Source: Allobosea sp. CS1GBMeth4
GTDB lineage: Bacteria > Pseudomonadota > Alphaproteobacteria > Rhizobiales > Beijerinckiaceae
Length of the DNA: 64,000 nt
Reading direction: 5' to 3'
Assembly: GCF_900185715.1 (NCBI RefSeq)
Contig: NZ_FYAS01000007.1
Span: forward strand, 186,001-250,000
In this document: positions 17,380-27,145 of the stretch, piece by piece
Position numbering within the stretch: the first letter of the stretch is position 1
Layout: each line of letters starts with the position of its first letter
The notes under the pieces: generated by a model
The model's database searches: none
Told to the model about the DNA's origin: nothing
The model's input: only the letters and a program-made list of their open reading frames with translations
Made by a program: the position numbers and the translations under genes

Positions 17380-18402
17380 GTGAAAAAATTCATCGGCGCG
17401 GCGCTCGTCGCCGCCAGTACCGCGATTTGCGCGAGCGGGGCGCTCGCCCAGTCGGCCACGCTGACCCAGGTCAAGAGCCGCGGCATTCTCCATTGCGGTT
17501 CCGGAACCGGCCTGGCCGGCTTCGGAATCCCGGATGCGCAAGGCAATTGGTCCGGCCTCGATGTCGATGTCTGCCGCGCCGTCGCCGCGGCGATCTTCAA
17601 CGACCCGACCAAGGTCAAGTTCATTCCGCTCTCCGCGAAGGACCGCTTCACCTCGCTGCAATCCGGCGAGGTCGACCTGCTCTCGCGCACCACGACCTGG
17701 ACGCTCTCGCGCGACACCGCGCTCGGCCTGAACTTCGCCGGCGTGAGCTATTATGACGGCCAGGGCTTCATGGTCCGCAAGAAGCTCGGCGTCGACTCGG
17801 CCCTGAAACTGGCGGGCGCCTCGATCTGCACGCAGCAGGGCACGACGACCGAGCTCAACCTGGCCGACTATTTCCGCGCCAACAAGATCAAGTACGAGGT
17901 CGTCGCCTTCGCCTCCAACCAGGAGACGGTGAAGGCCTATGAGTCGGGCCGCTGCGACGCCTTCACCACCGACGCATCGGGCCTCTATGCCGAGCGGCTG
18001 ACGCTCTCCACGCCTGCCGACCACATCGTCCTGCCGGAGATCATCTCCAAGGAGCCGCTCGGACCGGTCGTGCGCCATGGCGACGACGTCTGGTTCGACA
18101 TCGTGAAATGGTCGCTGTTCGCGATGGTCAACGCCGAGGAACTCGGCATCACCAAGGCCAACGTCGACGAGATGCTGAAATCGGACAATCCCGAGATCAA
18201 GCGCTTCGTCGGCACGGAGGGCAAGTTCGGCGAGCCGATGGGCCTGACGAACGATTGGGCCTATCGCATCGTCAAGCATGTCGGCAATTACGGCGAGAGC
18301 TTCGAGCGCAATGTCGGCTCGGGCTCGCTGCTGAAGATCGCGCGGGGACAGAACGCGCTCTGGACCAAGGGCGGGCTGCAATACGCGCCGCCGATCCGGT
18401 GA
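17380..18402 (+). CDS. aapJ: General L-amino acid binding protein, copy 3
   Basis: A third AapJ-type binding protein, 340 residues, starting at GTG 17380 after the conserved leader and AGGGGAA. The signal peptide ends near GALAQ. It is closer to copy 1 than copy 2 is, sharing DPTKVKFIPLSAKDRFT, YYDGQGFMVRKKLGVDSAL and FERNVGSGSLLKIARGQNALW. It has SRTTTWTLSRDT where copy 1 has VRNSTWTMSRDT. It directly precedes the permease genes, the usual position of aapJ, and may be the ancestral copy. Confidence 0.95.
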   Translation: MKKFIGAALVAASTAICASGALAQSATLTQVKSRGILHCGSGTGLAGFGIPDAQGNWSGLDVDVCRAVAAAIFNDPTKVKFIPLSAKDRFTSLQSGEVDLLSRTTTWTLSRDTALGLNFAGVSYYDGQGFMVRKKLGVDSALKLAGASICTQQGTTTELNLADYFRANKIKYEVVAFASNQETVKAYESGRCDAFTTDASGLYAERLTLSTPADHIVLPEIISKEPLGPVVRHGDDVWFDIVKWSLFAMVNAEELGITKANVDEMLKSDNPEIKRFVGTEGKFGEPMGLTNDWAYRIVKHVGNYGESFERNVGSGSLLKIARGQNALWTKGGLQYAPPIR

Positions 18403-18482
18403 GAACCGCCGATGCGCGGCCTCCGTCGCGTGTCGGTCATTGAAGCTGTCTTGTTCCGGCGAACCGGATAAGAATACCGGCT

Positions 18483-18508
18483 GGCGGCGATCCGAACCGA
18501 TCGCCGCC
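18483..18508 (+). promoter_or_regulatory. 10-bp perfect hairpin between aapJ copy 3 and aapQ
   Basis: GGCGGCGATC (18483-18492), loop CGAACC and GATCGCCGCC (18499-18508). No T-run follows. Its place between a binding-protein gene and the first permease gene suits an mRNA processing or stability element that sets the ratio of binding protein to membrane components. Confidence 0.5.
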
Positions 18509-18544
18509 GGACCTTCGGTCGCCAAACTCAGAAGGGCGTCAGAC

Positions 18545-19735
18545 GTGTCGACTACTTCCGCAGAGGTCAAGCCGGGCAAAGCCTCGCTGCTCTACGACCC
18601 GAAGATCCGGGGCTATTTCTACCAGATCCTGCTGCTCGCGGCGGTGGGATTCCTGATCTGGTCGGCCGCCTCGAACGCGATCGAGAACCTGCGGGCGCAG
18701 AAGATCGCGTCCGGCTTCGGCTTCTGGCACAATGCCTCCGGCTTCGACATCAACCAGAAGCTGATCCCCTACGACGCCTCGAGCGGCACCTATGGCCGCG
18801 CCTTCTGGGTCGGGCTGCTCAACACGCTGCTCGTCGCCTCGATCGGCATCGTGCTTTCGACCTTCCTCGGCTTCTTCGTCGGCGTCGCCCGGCTGTCGGG
18901 CAACTGGATCGTCTCCAAGATCGCGATGATCTACGTCGAGGTCATCCGCAACGTGCCGCTGCTGCTGCAATTGTTCTTCTGGTACAACGCGGTGCTCAAG
19001 CCGCTGCCCAATCCGCGCCAGTCGATCGAGCTGCCGGCCGGCGCGCTGCTCAACAATCGCGGCCTTTATATTCCCGATCCGCAGCTGGGCCCCGGTGGCG
19101 GCCTGATCCTCTGGGCTCTGCTGTTCGGCCTCGTCGCGACCTTCATCTTCCGCGCCTGGGCCCGCAAGCAGCAGGCGGCGACCGGGACGCAATATCCGAT
19201 CGGCTGGGTCGCCCTCGGCCTGATCGTGGTCCTGCCGACGCTGGTCTATTTCGTCACCGGCCGGCCGATTTCCTTCGTCTATCCCGAGCTCGCCGGCTTC
19301 AACCTGCGCGGCGGCATCCAGATCTTTCCGGAATTCGTCGCGCTGCTGATCGGCCTGACGACCTATACCGCGGGCTTCATCGCCGAGGTGGTCCGGGCCG
19401 GCATCCTCGCCGTCTCCAGGGGGCAGACCGAGGCCGCCCACGCGCTCGGCCTGCGGCCCGGGCCGACGCTGAAGCTCGTCGTCATCCCGCAGGCGATGCG
19501 GGTGATCATCCCGCCGCTGACCTCGAACTACCTGAACCTGACCAAGAACTCCTCGCTCGCGGTCGCGATCGGCTATCCGGATCTGGTCCAGGTCTTCACC
19601 GGCACGGTGCTGAACCAGACCGGCCAGGCGGTCGAGGTCGTCGCCATCACCATGGCGGTCTACCTGACCATCTCGCTGGTCACGTCCCTGTTCATGAACA
19701 TCTACAACAAGCGCATGGCGCTGGTGGAACGGTGA
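18545..19735 (+). CDS. aapQ: Amino acid ABC transporter permease AapQ
   Basis: A 396-residue inner-membrane permease of the His/Glu/Gln/Arg (HEQRO) family. It has an N-terminal helix, VGLLNTLLVASIGIVLSTFLGFFVGVARLS, then VEVIRNVPLLLQLFFWYNAV. The ATPase-coupling EAA loop is AHALGLRPGPTLKLVVIPQAMRVIIPPLTSNYLNLTKNSSL. The start GTG 18545 follows AGAAGGG and gives the family length. It pairs with AapM, 10 bp downstream. Confidence 0.95.
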   Translation: MSTTSAEVKPGKASLLYDPKIRGYFYQILLLAAVGFLIWSAASNAIENLRAQKIASGFGFWHNASGFDINQKLIPYDASSGTYGRAFWVGLLNTLLVASIGIVLSTFLGFFVGVARLSGNWIVSKIAMIYVEVIRNVPLLLQLFFWYNAVLKPLPNPRQSIELPAGALLNNRGLYIPDPQLGPGGGLILWALLFGLVATFIFRAWARKQQAATGTQYPIGWVALGLIVVLPTLVYFVTGRPISFVYPELAGFNLRGGIQIFPEFVALLIGLTTYTAGFIAEVVRAGILAVSRGQTEAAHALGLRPGPTLKLVVIPQAMRVIIPPLTSNYLNLTKNSSLAVAIGYPDLVQVFTGTVLNQTGQAVEVVAITMAVYLTISLVTSLFMNIYNKRMALVER

Positions 19736-19745
19736 GGCTGTCCCA

Positions 19746-21125
19746 ATGACCGACGCAGTCACCGAGATGGCTCCCTACGCCTTCGTCCGCAAAGAGCCCC
19801 TGGAGCAGCAGCCGGCGCCGCTCTCCGTCGCCGGGCCGCTCGCCTGGGTCAGGGCTCACCTGTTCTCGAGCCCGCTCAACATCGCGCTGACGCTGCTCTC
19901 CCTCTATGTCGTCGCGACGTCGCTGCCGGAGCTGATCCGCTTCTATTTCGTCGACGCGGTCTGGTCCGGCGCGAACCGCGCCGCCTGCCTCGCCGACAAG
20001 GTCGGCCGGCCGGTCGGCGCCTGCTGGGCCTATGTCGCCGACCGCTTCCAGTACTTCATCTACGGCTCCTATCCGATCAGCCAGCGCTGGCGGGTCAACA
20101 TCGTCTTCGCCATGTTCGCGCTCGGCGTGGTCTGGCTGCTCTGGACGCGGGCGCCGAAGAAGAAGCTCGGCATCTTCTTCTTCTTCGTGCTGCTGCCGAT
20201 CTCGGCCTATGTGCTGCTGCTCGGCGGGGCGGGTGCCGAGCGCTTCCTCGGCATCTGCCTGACGCTCGCGCTGGCGCTCGCGGCGCTTTACGTCGTGCTC
20301 TCGCTGGTGCCGCAGCTCGTCGGCTTCCATATCGGCGAGGCCGCGCTCGGCGTCGTCCGCCAATTGCCGGCCTGGAAGCGCTTCTCGGGGCCGAAGCAGC
20401 TGATCCTGTTCGCGCTCCTGGTCTTCGGCCTGCTCTCCATGCTGGCGAGCAGCGTCGGCCTGCCCAGGGTCGACACCGGCCTCTGGGGCGGCATGACGGT
20501 GACCTTCCTGATCGCTGCGGTCGGCATCGTCTTCTCGCTGCCGCTCGGCGTGCTGCTGGCGCTGGGCCGGCGCTCGAAGCTGCCGATCATCCAGCTGCTC
20601 TCGGTGATCTTCATCGAGTTCGTGCGCGGCGTGCCGCTGATCACCGTGCTGTTCATGGCCAACACCATGCTGCCGCTGTTCGTGCCGCAGGAGTATTCTC
20701 CCGACCGGTTGCTGCGGCCGCTGGTCGGCGTCGCGCTCTTCGCCGCCGCCTATATGGCGGAGGTCGTGCGCGGCGGACTCCAGGCGATGCCGAAGGGCCA
20801 GTACGAGGGCGCGATGTCGCTCGGGCTCGGTTACTGGAGCATGATGCGGCTGATCATCCTGCCGCAGGCGCTGCGGATCGTGATCCCGGGCATCGTCAAC
20901 ACCTTCATCGGGCTGTTCAAGGATACGACCCTGGTCACCATCGTCGGCATCTTCGACTTCCTGCGCACCATCGAGGCGACGCTGGTCGATCCGACCTGGG
21001 CGACGCCGACCACCCGCGCGACGGGCTATGCTTTCGCCGCGGTCTTTTATTTCCTGTGTTGCTGGGGCATGTCGCGCTACTCGATCGCGGTCGAGAAGCG
21101 GCTCGCCGCCGGCCAGAAGCGTTGA
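19746..21125 (+). CDS. aapM: Amino acid ABC transporter permease AapM
   Basis: A 459-residue permease partner of AapQ. Residues 31-165 and 240-459 follow Rhizobium AapM closely ([82 protein letters not shown]). The EAA loop is [41 protein letters not shown]. Residues about 165-240 form an extra stretch with two more hydrophobic segments that I do not recall in the roughly 384-residue Rhizobium protein. Stop and next start are 13 bp apart. Confidence 0.94.
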   Translation: MTDAVTEMAPYAFVRKEPLEQQPAPLSVAGPLAWVRAHLFSSPLNIALTLLSLYVVATSLPELIRFYFVDAVWSGANRAACLADKVGRPVGACWAYVADRFQYFIYGSYPISQRWRVNIVFAMFALGVVWLLWTRAPKKKLGIFFFFVLLPISAYVLLLGGAGAERFLGICLTLALALAALYVVLSLVPQLVGFHIGEAALGVVRQLPAWKRFSGPKQLILFALLVFGLLSMLASSVGLPRVDTGLWGGMTVTFLIAAVGIVFSLPLGVLLALGRRSKLPIIQLLSVIFIEFVRGVPLITVLFMANTMLPLFVPQEYSPDRLLRPLVGVALFAAAYMAEVVRGGLQAMPKGQYEGAMSLGLGYWSMMRLIILPQALRIVIPGIVNTFIGLFKDTTLVTIVGIFDFLRTIEATLVDPTWATPTTRATGYAFAAVFYFLCCWGMSRYSIAVEKRLAAGQKR

Positions 21126-21138
21126 GGGGACAAGAAAC

Positions 21139-21933
21139 ATGGCTATGGCAGAAACGACCAGCTCGCGCCCGGCGGCACTGAAACCGACTGCGCTCAACAC
21201 CGCGACCGCCGTCGAGATGATCGGCGTCAACAAGTGGTATGGCGAGTTCCATGTGCTGCGCGACATCAACCTGAAGGTCGAGCGTGGCGAGAAGCTCGTC
21301 ATTTGCGGCCCGTCCGGCTCCGGCAAGTCGACGATGATCCGCTGCATCAACCGGCTGGAGGAGCATCAGAAGGGCCAGATCATCGTCGACGGCACCGAGC
21401 TGACGAATGATCTCAAGAAGATCGACGAGATCCGCCGCGATGTCGGCATGGTCTTCCAGCACTTCAACCTGTTTCCGCACCTGACCATCCTCGAGAACCT
21501 GACGCTGGCGCCGATCTGGGTGAAGAAACTGCCCAAGAAGGACGCCGAGGAGATCGCGATGCACTATCTGCGTCGCGTGAAGATCCCCGAGCAGGCGGCG
21601 AAGTATCCGGGCCAGCTCTCCGGCGGCCAGCAGCAGCGCGTCGCCATCGCCCGTTCGCTCTGCATGAGCCCGAAGATCATGCTGTTCGACGAGCCGACTT
21701 CGGCGCTCGACCCCGAAATGGTCAAGGAGGTGCTCGACACCATGGTCTCGCTGGCGGAGGAGGGGATGACCATGCTCTGCGTCACCCACGAGATGGGCTT
21801 CGCCCGCCAGGTCGCCGACCGGGTGATCTTCATGGACGCGGGCCAGATCGTCGAGATGAACGAGCCCAACGAGTTCTTCAAGAATCCGCAGCACGAGCGC
21901 ACCAGGCTGTTCCTCTCGCAGATCCTGCACTGA
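21139..21933 (+). CDS. aapP: Amino acid ABC transporter ATPase AapP
   Basis: A 264-residue ABC ATPase. It shows Walker [10 protein letters not shown] (about residues 58-66), Q-loop [12 protein letters not shown], signature [13 protein letters not shown], Walker [13 protein letters not shown] and H-loop VTHEM. The N-terminal 25 residues before [11 protein letters not shown] are an unstructured extension. It powers uptake through AapQ-AapM. The start ATG 21139 follows GAGGGG. Last gene of the aap operon; a GC-rich hairpin lies about 75 bp downstream. Confidence 0.96.
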   Translation: MAMAETTSSRPAALKPTALNTATAVEMIGVNKWYGEFHVLRDINLKVERGEKLVICGPSGSGKSTMIRCINRLEEHQKGQIIVDGTELTNDLKKIDEIRRDVGMVFQHFNLFPHLTILENLTLAPIWVKKLPKKDAEEIAMHYLRRVKIPEQAAKYPGQLSGGQQQRVAIARSLCMSPKIMLFDEPTSALDPEMVKEVLDTMVSLAEEGMTMLCVTHEMGFARQVADRVIFMDAGQIVEMNEPNEFFKNPQHERTRLFLSQILH

Positions 21934-22008
21934 GCCCGGGCCAGGGGCCCGCCGGAGCGGCGGCTGCTTCGTGCGGGTCTGTGGCTCAAGCGGAGCGAGA
22001 ACGCCTGT

Positions 22009-22038
22009 CCGGCCCGGCATCTGCGGGTGCCGGGCCGG
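22009..22038 (+). terminator. GC-rich hairpin after the aap operon
   Basis: CCGGCCCGGCA (22009-22019) and TGCCGGGCCGG (22028-22038) make an 11-bp perfect stem with an 8-nt loop. No T-run follows, so it may be a 3' stabiliser or part of a Rho-aided end rather than a classical terminator. Confidence 0.5.
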
Positions 22039-22122
22039 CTCCTGCCCGGCCGCGGCCGCTGCGCGGGACGGAACCTTTGCCGGCGCGTGCGGTTGCTTCC
22101 CCCAATAATGGAGGAGAAGCTC

Positions 22123-22404
22123 ATGAAGCTGGTTGTATCCACCCTCGCCGCAGGCCTGCTGCTCGCCGGCACCGGCGCCTTCGCGCAGTCCGTCGACATC
22201 GGTCCGGGCGGCGTCAGGCTCGACACCCGCAGCCCGCGCGAGCGGGCCGCCGACCGGGAGATCCGGCGCGAGGAGCGCTGGCGCGAGCGCGACCGCTGGG
22301 AACGCCGGCGTGCCTATCGCGTCGAGCGCGACTGCCGTACCGAAACGCGGATTCGCGAGACCCCGCGCGGCGAGGTGCGTCGCACGGTGCGCGTCTGCGA
22401 CTGA
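22123..22404 (+). CDS. Small secreted basic protein
   Basis: A 93-residue protein with signal peptide MKLVVSTLAAGLLLAGTGAFA (cleavage after AFA). The mature part has few hydrophobic residues. It begins SVDIGPGGVRLD and continues as a highly charged Arg/Glu-rich stretch (about residues 38-75), ending with two Cys (RDCRTET and VRVCD). GGAGGAG sits 7 bp before the ATG. The perfect terminator downstream shows it is its own transcription unit end. Function unknown; such short Arg-rich periplasmic proteins are frequent in Hyphomicrobiales. Confidence 0.8.
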   Translation: MKLVVSTLAAGLLLAGTGAFAQSVDIGPGGVRLDTRSPRERAADREIRREERWRERDRWERRRAYRVERDCRTETRIRETPRGEVRRTVRVCD

Positions 22405-22426
22405 ATTCGATCGAACCCGCGCAAGG

Positions 22427-22460
22427 AAAAGCCCGCCGCATGGCCATGCGGCGGGCTTTT
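22427..22460 (+). terminator. Bidirectional intrinsic terminator
   Basis: AAAA, then GCCCGCCGCAT (22431-22441), loop GGCC, ATGCGGCGGGC (22446-22456), then TTTT. The stem is 11 bp and perfect, and the A and T tracts let it work in both directions. It ends the Arg-rich protein gene. Confidence 0.88.
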
Positions 22461-22476
22461 CGCGGTCGCAGGGCTG

Positions 22477-22588
22477 GATCACGCTGCATTTGGGCGGAAT
22501 CGTCCAAATGCAGATAACGTGATCGATTCCAGGCGTTTAGAGCATGCTCGACGCGAAAGACCGTTGCCACTTTTCCGCAGCATGCTCT
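22477..22588. repeat. Mosaic palindromic intergenic element
   Basis: Two nested palindromes stand in tandem. First, GATCACG (22477-22483) and CTGCATTTGG (22484-22493) pair with CCAAATGCAG (22504-22513) and CGTGATC (22518-22524), with an ATAA bulge. Second, AGAGCATGCT (22539-22548) pairs with AGCATGCTCT (22579-22588) around a CGCGAAAGACCG..CACTTTTCCG core. The second half matches the common Hyphomicrobiales intergenic repeat built as TTAGAGCATG..CCACTTTT..CATGCTCTA. It lies between convergent genes. Confidence 0.6.
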
Positions 22589-22601
22589 GCTCGTCGCAGG
22601 G

Positions 22602-23765
22602 CTATCTGGCGTTGCGCGCCTTCACCGCCTGATCGGGGAAATCGGAGAACAGGCCGTCGATGCCGAGCGCCAGATAGGCCTTGTACTCGGCCGCCGGATC
22701 GCCCCTGAAGTCGGAGGCGAGGCGCTTGGGCTCGCTGCGGAACGTCCATGTGTGAACGAAGAGCCCGGCCGCATGGGCGTTCTTCACCACGTCGGTCGGC
22801 GGCAGCAGCACGCGGTCGCGCTCGTCGATCGTCCCGTCGCCGTTGAGGTCGCGCGGCTTGCCGTCGTCGCCGAGCACCTGCTTGGCTGGCATCAGATAGG
22901 GCTTCCAGGGGCCGACACCGTCGGCGTAGGTCCTGATCTCCTTCAACCCCTCGGCGGTGACGAGGTCCTTGAAGCTGCGCTTGTCGCCGGTGACGACGAA
23001 GTCGTAGGGCTTGTCGAACGGGGCGGCGAGCACGATCCCGCCATCCTTGTCGACATCGTCGGCGTCGACCAGCTGGACCAGCCGCAGCTGCGTCTTGCCG
23101 CGCAGATATTTCAGGTTGGCGGTCTCGAAGCTCTGGATGATCACCGGCGCGCTCTTCTCGGTCCAGCCGGCGGCCTTGAGCTGATCGAGCAGCCTGTCCT
23201 CCATCGCGAGGCCCAGGGCCGCGTGATAGGTCGAGTGCTTGATCTCCGGGTAGATGCCGATCGTGCGGCCGGTGCGGCCGCTCTCGGCCTTGGCGAGGTC
23301 GATGACCTGCTGCAGCGTCGGGATTTCGTATTTGCCGTTGTGCGCCTTGTCCCGATCGGCCATCGCCTGCTTGGCGCGCAGGGTCTTGATCTCGGCCAGG
23401 GTGAAGTCGGAGGCGAACCAGTCGGTGGTGTCGACGCCGTCGACCTTGCGGGTCGTCTTGCGCGCAGCGAACTCCGGACGGGTCGCGACGTCGGTGGTGC
23501 CCGACAGCATCGGCTCGTGGCGGACGACCAGGACGCCATCGCGGGTCGAGACCAGGTCGGGCTCGATGAAGTCAGCGCCCTGTTCGACCGCGAGCTTGTA
23601 GGATTCCAGCGTGTGCTCGGGAAGATAGCCGCTGGCGCCGCGATGGCCGACGATCAGCGCCGGCTTGCCGTCGAGCGTCGGTGCCGGGGCCTGCGCCAAG
23701 GCCGGCGCCGCCAATGCGAGGGCAAGGGTCGCCAGCATCGTCGCCGGCTGGAACAGGGGTTTCAT
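22602..23765 (-). CDS. Secreted glycerophosphodiester phosphodiesterase
   Basis: A 387-residue periplasmic GDPD that hydrolyses glycerophosphodiesters to glycerol-3-phosphate and an alcohol. Signal peptide of about 25 residues (ALAQA). Catalytic motif [12 protein letters not shown] at residues 41-52, metal ligands E68-P-D70, and H83 in VVRHEP. A perfect EF-hand-like loop, [12 protein letters not shown] (about 306-317), lies within an insertion, and a second acidic patch ([10 protein letters not shown]) is near 240, so calcium binding is likely. The start ATG is the complement of 23763-23765. Closest in type to GlpQ. Confidence 0.93.
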   Translation of the reverse strand: MKPLFQPATMLATLALALAAPALAQAPAPTLDGKPALIVGHRGASGYLPEHTLESYKLAVEQGADFIEPDLVSTRDGVLVVRHEPMLSGTTDVATRPEFAARKTTRKVDGVDTTDWFASDFTLAEIKTLRAKQAMADRDKAHNGKYEIPTLQQVIDLAKAESGRTGRTIGIYPEIKHSTYHAALGLAMEDRLLDQLKAAGWTEKSAPVIIQSFETANLKYLRGKTQLRLVQLVDADDVDKDGGIVLAAPFDKPYDFVVTGDKRSFKDLVTAEGLKEIRTYADGVGPWKPYLMPAKQVLGDDGKPRDLNGDGTIDERDRVLLPPTDVVKNAHAAGLFVHTWTFRSEPKRLASDFRGDPAAEYKAYLALGIDGLFSDFPDQAVKARNAR

Positions 23766-23920
23766 CTCGTCCGATCCTCGTTTCCTGCGGAAAGGCGGCG
23801 AAACTGCTCGGCGGACATGACACGCCGGTGAATGCGTCTTGCTGCGCGGCATCGGCGTTGCCGACCCCGCGCAAGAGGAGAGTGGAAACGCCGGGAGCGG
23901 CGCGGCCCGGCCCGGCCGGC

Positions 23921-24058
23921 TCAGCGGCGGCCTTCCAGCGTCGTCTTGGCGTCGAGGCGCTTGGCCGGCGGCGGCGTCGTGTCGACCGGCTGGGTGGCGC
24001 AGGCGGCGAGCGAGAGGCAGAACAGGCCGGCGAGCGCGAGGCGGGCGAAGGCGGTCAT
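23921..24058 (-). CDS. Very short lipoprotein
   Basis: A 45-residue protein with a strong signal peptide and lipobox LAAC (Cys20). The mature part is only 26 residues, Pro/Thr-rich ([13 protein letters not shown]). GGGGA lies about 7 bp upstream of the ATG. Such mini-lipoproteins are found in many alphaproteobacteria, with unknown role. It is divergent from rsmB. Confidence 0.6.
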   Translation of the reverse strand: MTAFARLALAGLFCLSLAACATQPVDTTPPPAKRLDAKTTLEGRR

Positions 24059-24217
24059 TGCGGGAATCCCCAGGCGGTTGGCGTTGCGGAAGGAGTTGTA
24101 TCGTCTTGCGCCCTGTGGGACGAGGGCGTCAAGGGTGGTTTCGTGCCTCGGAATCGGTCCAGGCTGGGCCCGGCCCCGCGAACCCGCGACCAGGAACGAC
24201 GACAGGAAGTGCCGGAC

Positions 24218-25516
24218 ATGACCCCCGCCGCCCGCCTCAGCGCCGCCATCGAGGTCCTGACGGACCTGATCGAGCGCCGGCGGCCCGCGGCGGACGCGCT
24301 GAAGGATTGGGGCCTGGCCCGCCGTTTCGCCGGTTCCAAGGACCGCGCGGCGGTCGCTTCGCTGGTCTATGACGCGCTGCGCCGCCGTGCCTCGTCCGCG
24401 CATGCGCTCGGTGAGGAGACGCCGCGGGCGCTTGTGCTCGGCATGCTGGTCAGCCAGCGCGGCCTGACGGTCGAGGAGATCTCGCACCTCTTCAGCGGAC
24501 AGAATCATGCTCCTGCGCCGTTGACCGAATTCGAGGTCGCCGGGCTGGCCGCCTTCGACCTCAACGCCGCGCCCGGCTGGGCGCGGGCCGACGTGCCCGA
24601 CTGGCTCTGGCCGTCCTTCATGGCCGGCTTCGGCGACGACGCCGTCGCCGAGGGGCAGGCGCTGGCGGGCAGGGCCCCGGCCGATATCCGCGCCAACCGG
24701 CTCAAGACCGATCGCGACAGGCTGCGCGCGACGCTGGCTCATCTTCAGCCCGAGCCGGGCGCCTGGTCGCCCGACGCCTTGCGTTTCCTGCCTGGCCCCG
24801 ACGGCCGGGGGCCGTCGCTGCAGAGCGAGCCGAGCTTCTTCGACGGCGAGTTCGAGATCCAGGACGAGGGCTCCCAGCTGGTGACCCTGCTCGCGGGGGC
24901 GCGGCCGGGCATGACGGTGGTCGACCTTTGCGCCGGCGCCGGCGGCAAGACCCTGGCGCTGGCTGCGATCCTGCAGGGGGAGGGGCGCATCTTCGCCACC
25001 GACCTCGACAGCCGCCGGCTGGCGCCGCTGCACGACAGGCTCGCCCGCTCCGGCGCCGGCAATGTCGAGGTCCGGGTGCCCAAGAGCCGCGGCCATGACG
25101 CGCTCGCCGACCTGGCCGGCACGGTCGACCTGGTTCTGGTCGACGCACCCTGCACCGGTTCCGGCACCTGGCGGCGCAATCCGGACGCGAAATGGCGGGT
25201 CCGCCCCGGTGCGTTGACCGAGCGCGTCCGGGAACAGGCGCAGGTGCTCGATCGCGCCGGCAGGCTGGTCAAGCCGGGCGGGCGGATCGCCTACATCACC
25301 TGCTCCATGCTGCCGGAAGAGAACGACGGTGCGGTCGAGGCCTTCCTGGCGCGGCATCCGGGCTTCGCGCCGGTCGCGACGCGCGCGCTGCTCAACACCG
25401 GCGAGGTCGATTTCGGGCTGCTCGGCCGCTTCTCGACCCGTTTCGGCCTGCAGCTCTCGCCGCGCCGCACCGGGACGGACGGCTTCTATCTGAGCTGTCT
25501 CGCCGCGCCGGCCTGA
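24218..25516 (+). CDS. rsmB: 16S rRNA cytosine-C5 methyltransferase (RsmB/Sun family)
   Basis: A 432-residue SAM-dependent methyltransferase of the RsmB/NOL1/NOP2/Sun family. The N-terminal NusB-like helical region (1-150) is followed by the Rossmann domain. SAM motif I is VVDLCAGAGGKTLALA, motif IV DAPCTGSGTWRRNPD (about 308-322), and the catalytic Cys is in YITCSMLPEEND (about 361). The start ATG 24218 follows AGGAAG. The exact target (C967 in E. coli) is inferred from family; related paralogues such as RsmF cannot be excluded. guaA follows 51 bp downstream. Confidence 0.9.
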   Translation: MTPAARLSAAIEVLTDLIERRRPAADALKDWGLARRFAGSKDRAAVASLVYDALRRRASSAHALGEETPRALVLGMLVSQRGLTVEEISHLFSGQNHAPAPLTEFEVAGLAAFDLNAAPGWARADVPDWLWPSFMAGFGDDAVAEGQALAGRAPADIRANRLKTDRDRLRATLAHLQPEPGAWSPDALRFLPGPDGRGPSLQSEPSFFDGEFEIQDEGSQLVTLLAGARPGMTVVDLCAGAGGKTLALAAILQGEGRIFATDLDSRRLAPLHDRLARSGAGNVEVRVPKSRGHDALADLAGTVDLVLVDAPCTGSGTWRRNPDAKWRVRPGALTERVREQAQVLDRAGRLVKPGGRIAYITCSMLPEENDGAVEAFLARHPGFAPVATRALLNTGEVDFGLLGRFSTRFGLQLSPRRTGTDGFYLSCLAAPA

Positions 25517-25567
25517 TCCGCTCCCGGTGCCGTTGCGCGCTCGCGCGCGATGGCGTAACCGGGCGCC

Positions 25568-27145
25568 ATGAGCGCTCAGCCCCAGACCCCCGTCCTCCAC
25601 GACTCCATCCTCATCATCGACTTCGGCAGTCAGGTGACGCAGCTGATCGCGCGTCGCGTCCGCGAGATCGGCGTCTACTGCGAGATCGCGCCGTTCCAGT
25701 CGGCCTCCGAAGCCTTCCGGCGCCTGAAGCCCAAGGGCGTGATCTTCTCCGGAGGCCCGGCCTCGGTGCCGGACGCCGGCTCGCCCCGCGCGCCGCAGGA
25801 GGTGTTCTCCTCGGGATTGCCGGTGCTCGGCATCTGCTATGGCCAGCAGACCATGGCGCACCAGCTCGGCGGCACCGTCGAGGGCGGCCACGCCGCCGAG
25901 TTCGGCCGCGCCGATGTCGAGATCGTCCAGCCCTCGGCACTGTTCGAGGGCATCTGGGAGGAGGGCGGGCGCTATCCGGTCTGGATGAGCCATGGCGACC
26001 GGGTCACCCAGCTTCCGGCCGGCTTCACCGTCAAGGCGACCTCGGAGAACGCCCCCTATGCGGTGGCGAGCGACGAGGGCCGGCGCTTCTACTCGACCAT
26101 GTTCCACCCGGAGGTGGTGCATACGCCGGACGGCGCCAGGCTGCTGCGCAATTTCGTCGTCACCATCTGCGGCTGCACGCCGGACTGGACGATGGCGGCC
26201 TACCGCGCCGAGGCGATCAAGAAGATCCGCGAGCAGGTCGGCACGGGCAGGGTGATCTGCGGGCTCTCCGGCGGCGTCGATTCGGCGGTCGCGGCCGTGC
26301 TGATCCACGAGGCGGTCGGCGACCAGCTCACCTGCGTCTTCGTCGACCACGGGCTGATGCGCCTCGGCGAGGCCGAGCAGGTCGTCACCCTGTTCCGAGA
26401 TCACTACAATATCCCGCTGGTCCATGTTGAGGCGGAAGAGCTTTTCCTCTCCGAACTCGCCAAGTGCGGCGCCGACCCGGAAGCCAAGCGCAAGACCATC
26501 GGCCGGCTCTTCATCGACGTCTTCGACGCCGAGGCCGCCAAGCTGGGCGGGGCAGATTTCCTCGCCCAGGGCACGCTCTACCCGGACGTGATCGAGAGTG
26601 TCTCCTTCTCCGGCGGGCCGTCGGTCACGATCAAGAGCCACCACAATGTCGGCGGCCTGCCCGAGCGCATGAAGATGCAGCTCGTCGAGCCCCTGCGCGA
26701 GCTGTTCAAGGACGAGGTCAGGGTGCTCGGCCGCGAGCTCGGCCTGCCCGACGCCTTCGTCGGCCGCCACCCCTTCCCGGGGCCTGGCCTCGCCATCCGC
26801 TGCCCCGGCGAGATCACCAGGGAGAAGCTCGACATCCTGCGCAAGGCCGATGCGATCTATCTCGATGAGATCCGCAAGGCCGGCCTCTACGACGTGATCT
26901 GGCAGGCCTTCGCCGTGCTGCTGCCGGTGCGCACCGTCGGCGTGATGGGCGACTATCGCACCTACGACCATGTCTGCGCCCTGCGCGCCGTCACCTCGGT
27001 CGACGGCATGACGGCGGACTTCTACCCCTACGACATGGCGTTCCTCGGCCGCACCGCGACCCGCATCATCAACGAGGTCAAGGGTATCAACCGGGTGGTC
27101 TACGACGTCACCTCGAAGCCGCCCGGCACGATCGAGTGGGAGTGA
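25568..27145 (+). CDS. guaA: GMP synthase (glutamine-hydrolysing)
   Basis: Converts XMP to GMP using glutamine and ATP. 525 residues, standard length. The class I glutamine amidotransferase domain has the nucleophile in [16 protein letters not shown] and the His-Glu pair in MFHPEVVHT. The PP-loop ATP pyrophosphatase motif [10 protein letters not shown] is at about residue 232. The dimerisation domain carries the conserved [15 protein letters not shown] and ends in [10 protein letters not shown]. It probably shares a transcript with rsmB. Confidence 0.97.
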   Translation: MSAQPQTPVLHDSILIIDFGSQVTQLIARRVREIGVYCEIAPFQSASEAFRRLKPKGVIFSGGPASVPDAGSPRAPQEVFSSGLPVLGICYGQQTMAHQLGGTVEGGHAAEFGRADVEIVQPSALFEGIWEEGGRYPVWMSHGDRVTQLPAGFTVKATSENAPYAVASDEGRRFYSTMFHPEVVHTPDGARLLRNFVVTICGCTPDWTMAAYRAEAIKKIREQVGTGRVICGLSGGVDSAVAAVLIHEAVGDQLTCVFVDHGLMRLGEAEQVVTLFRDHYNIPLVHVEAEELFLSELAKCGADPEAKRKTIGRLFIDVFDAEAAKLGGADFLAQGTLYPDVIESVSFSGGPSVTIKSHHNVGGLPERMKMQLVEPLRELFKDEVRVLGRELGLPDAFVGRHPFPGPGLAIRCPGEITREKLDILRKADAIYLDEIRKAGLYDVIWQAFAVLLPVRTVGVMGDYRTYDHVCALRAVTSVDGMTADFYPYDMAFLGRTATRIINEVKGINRVVYDVTSKPPGTIEWE

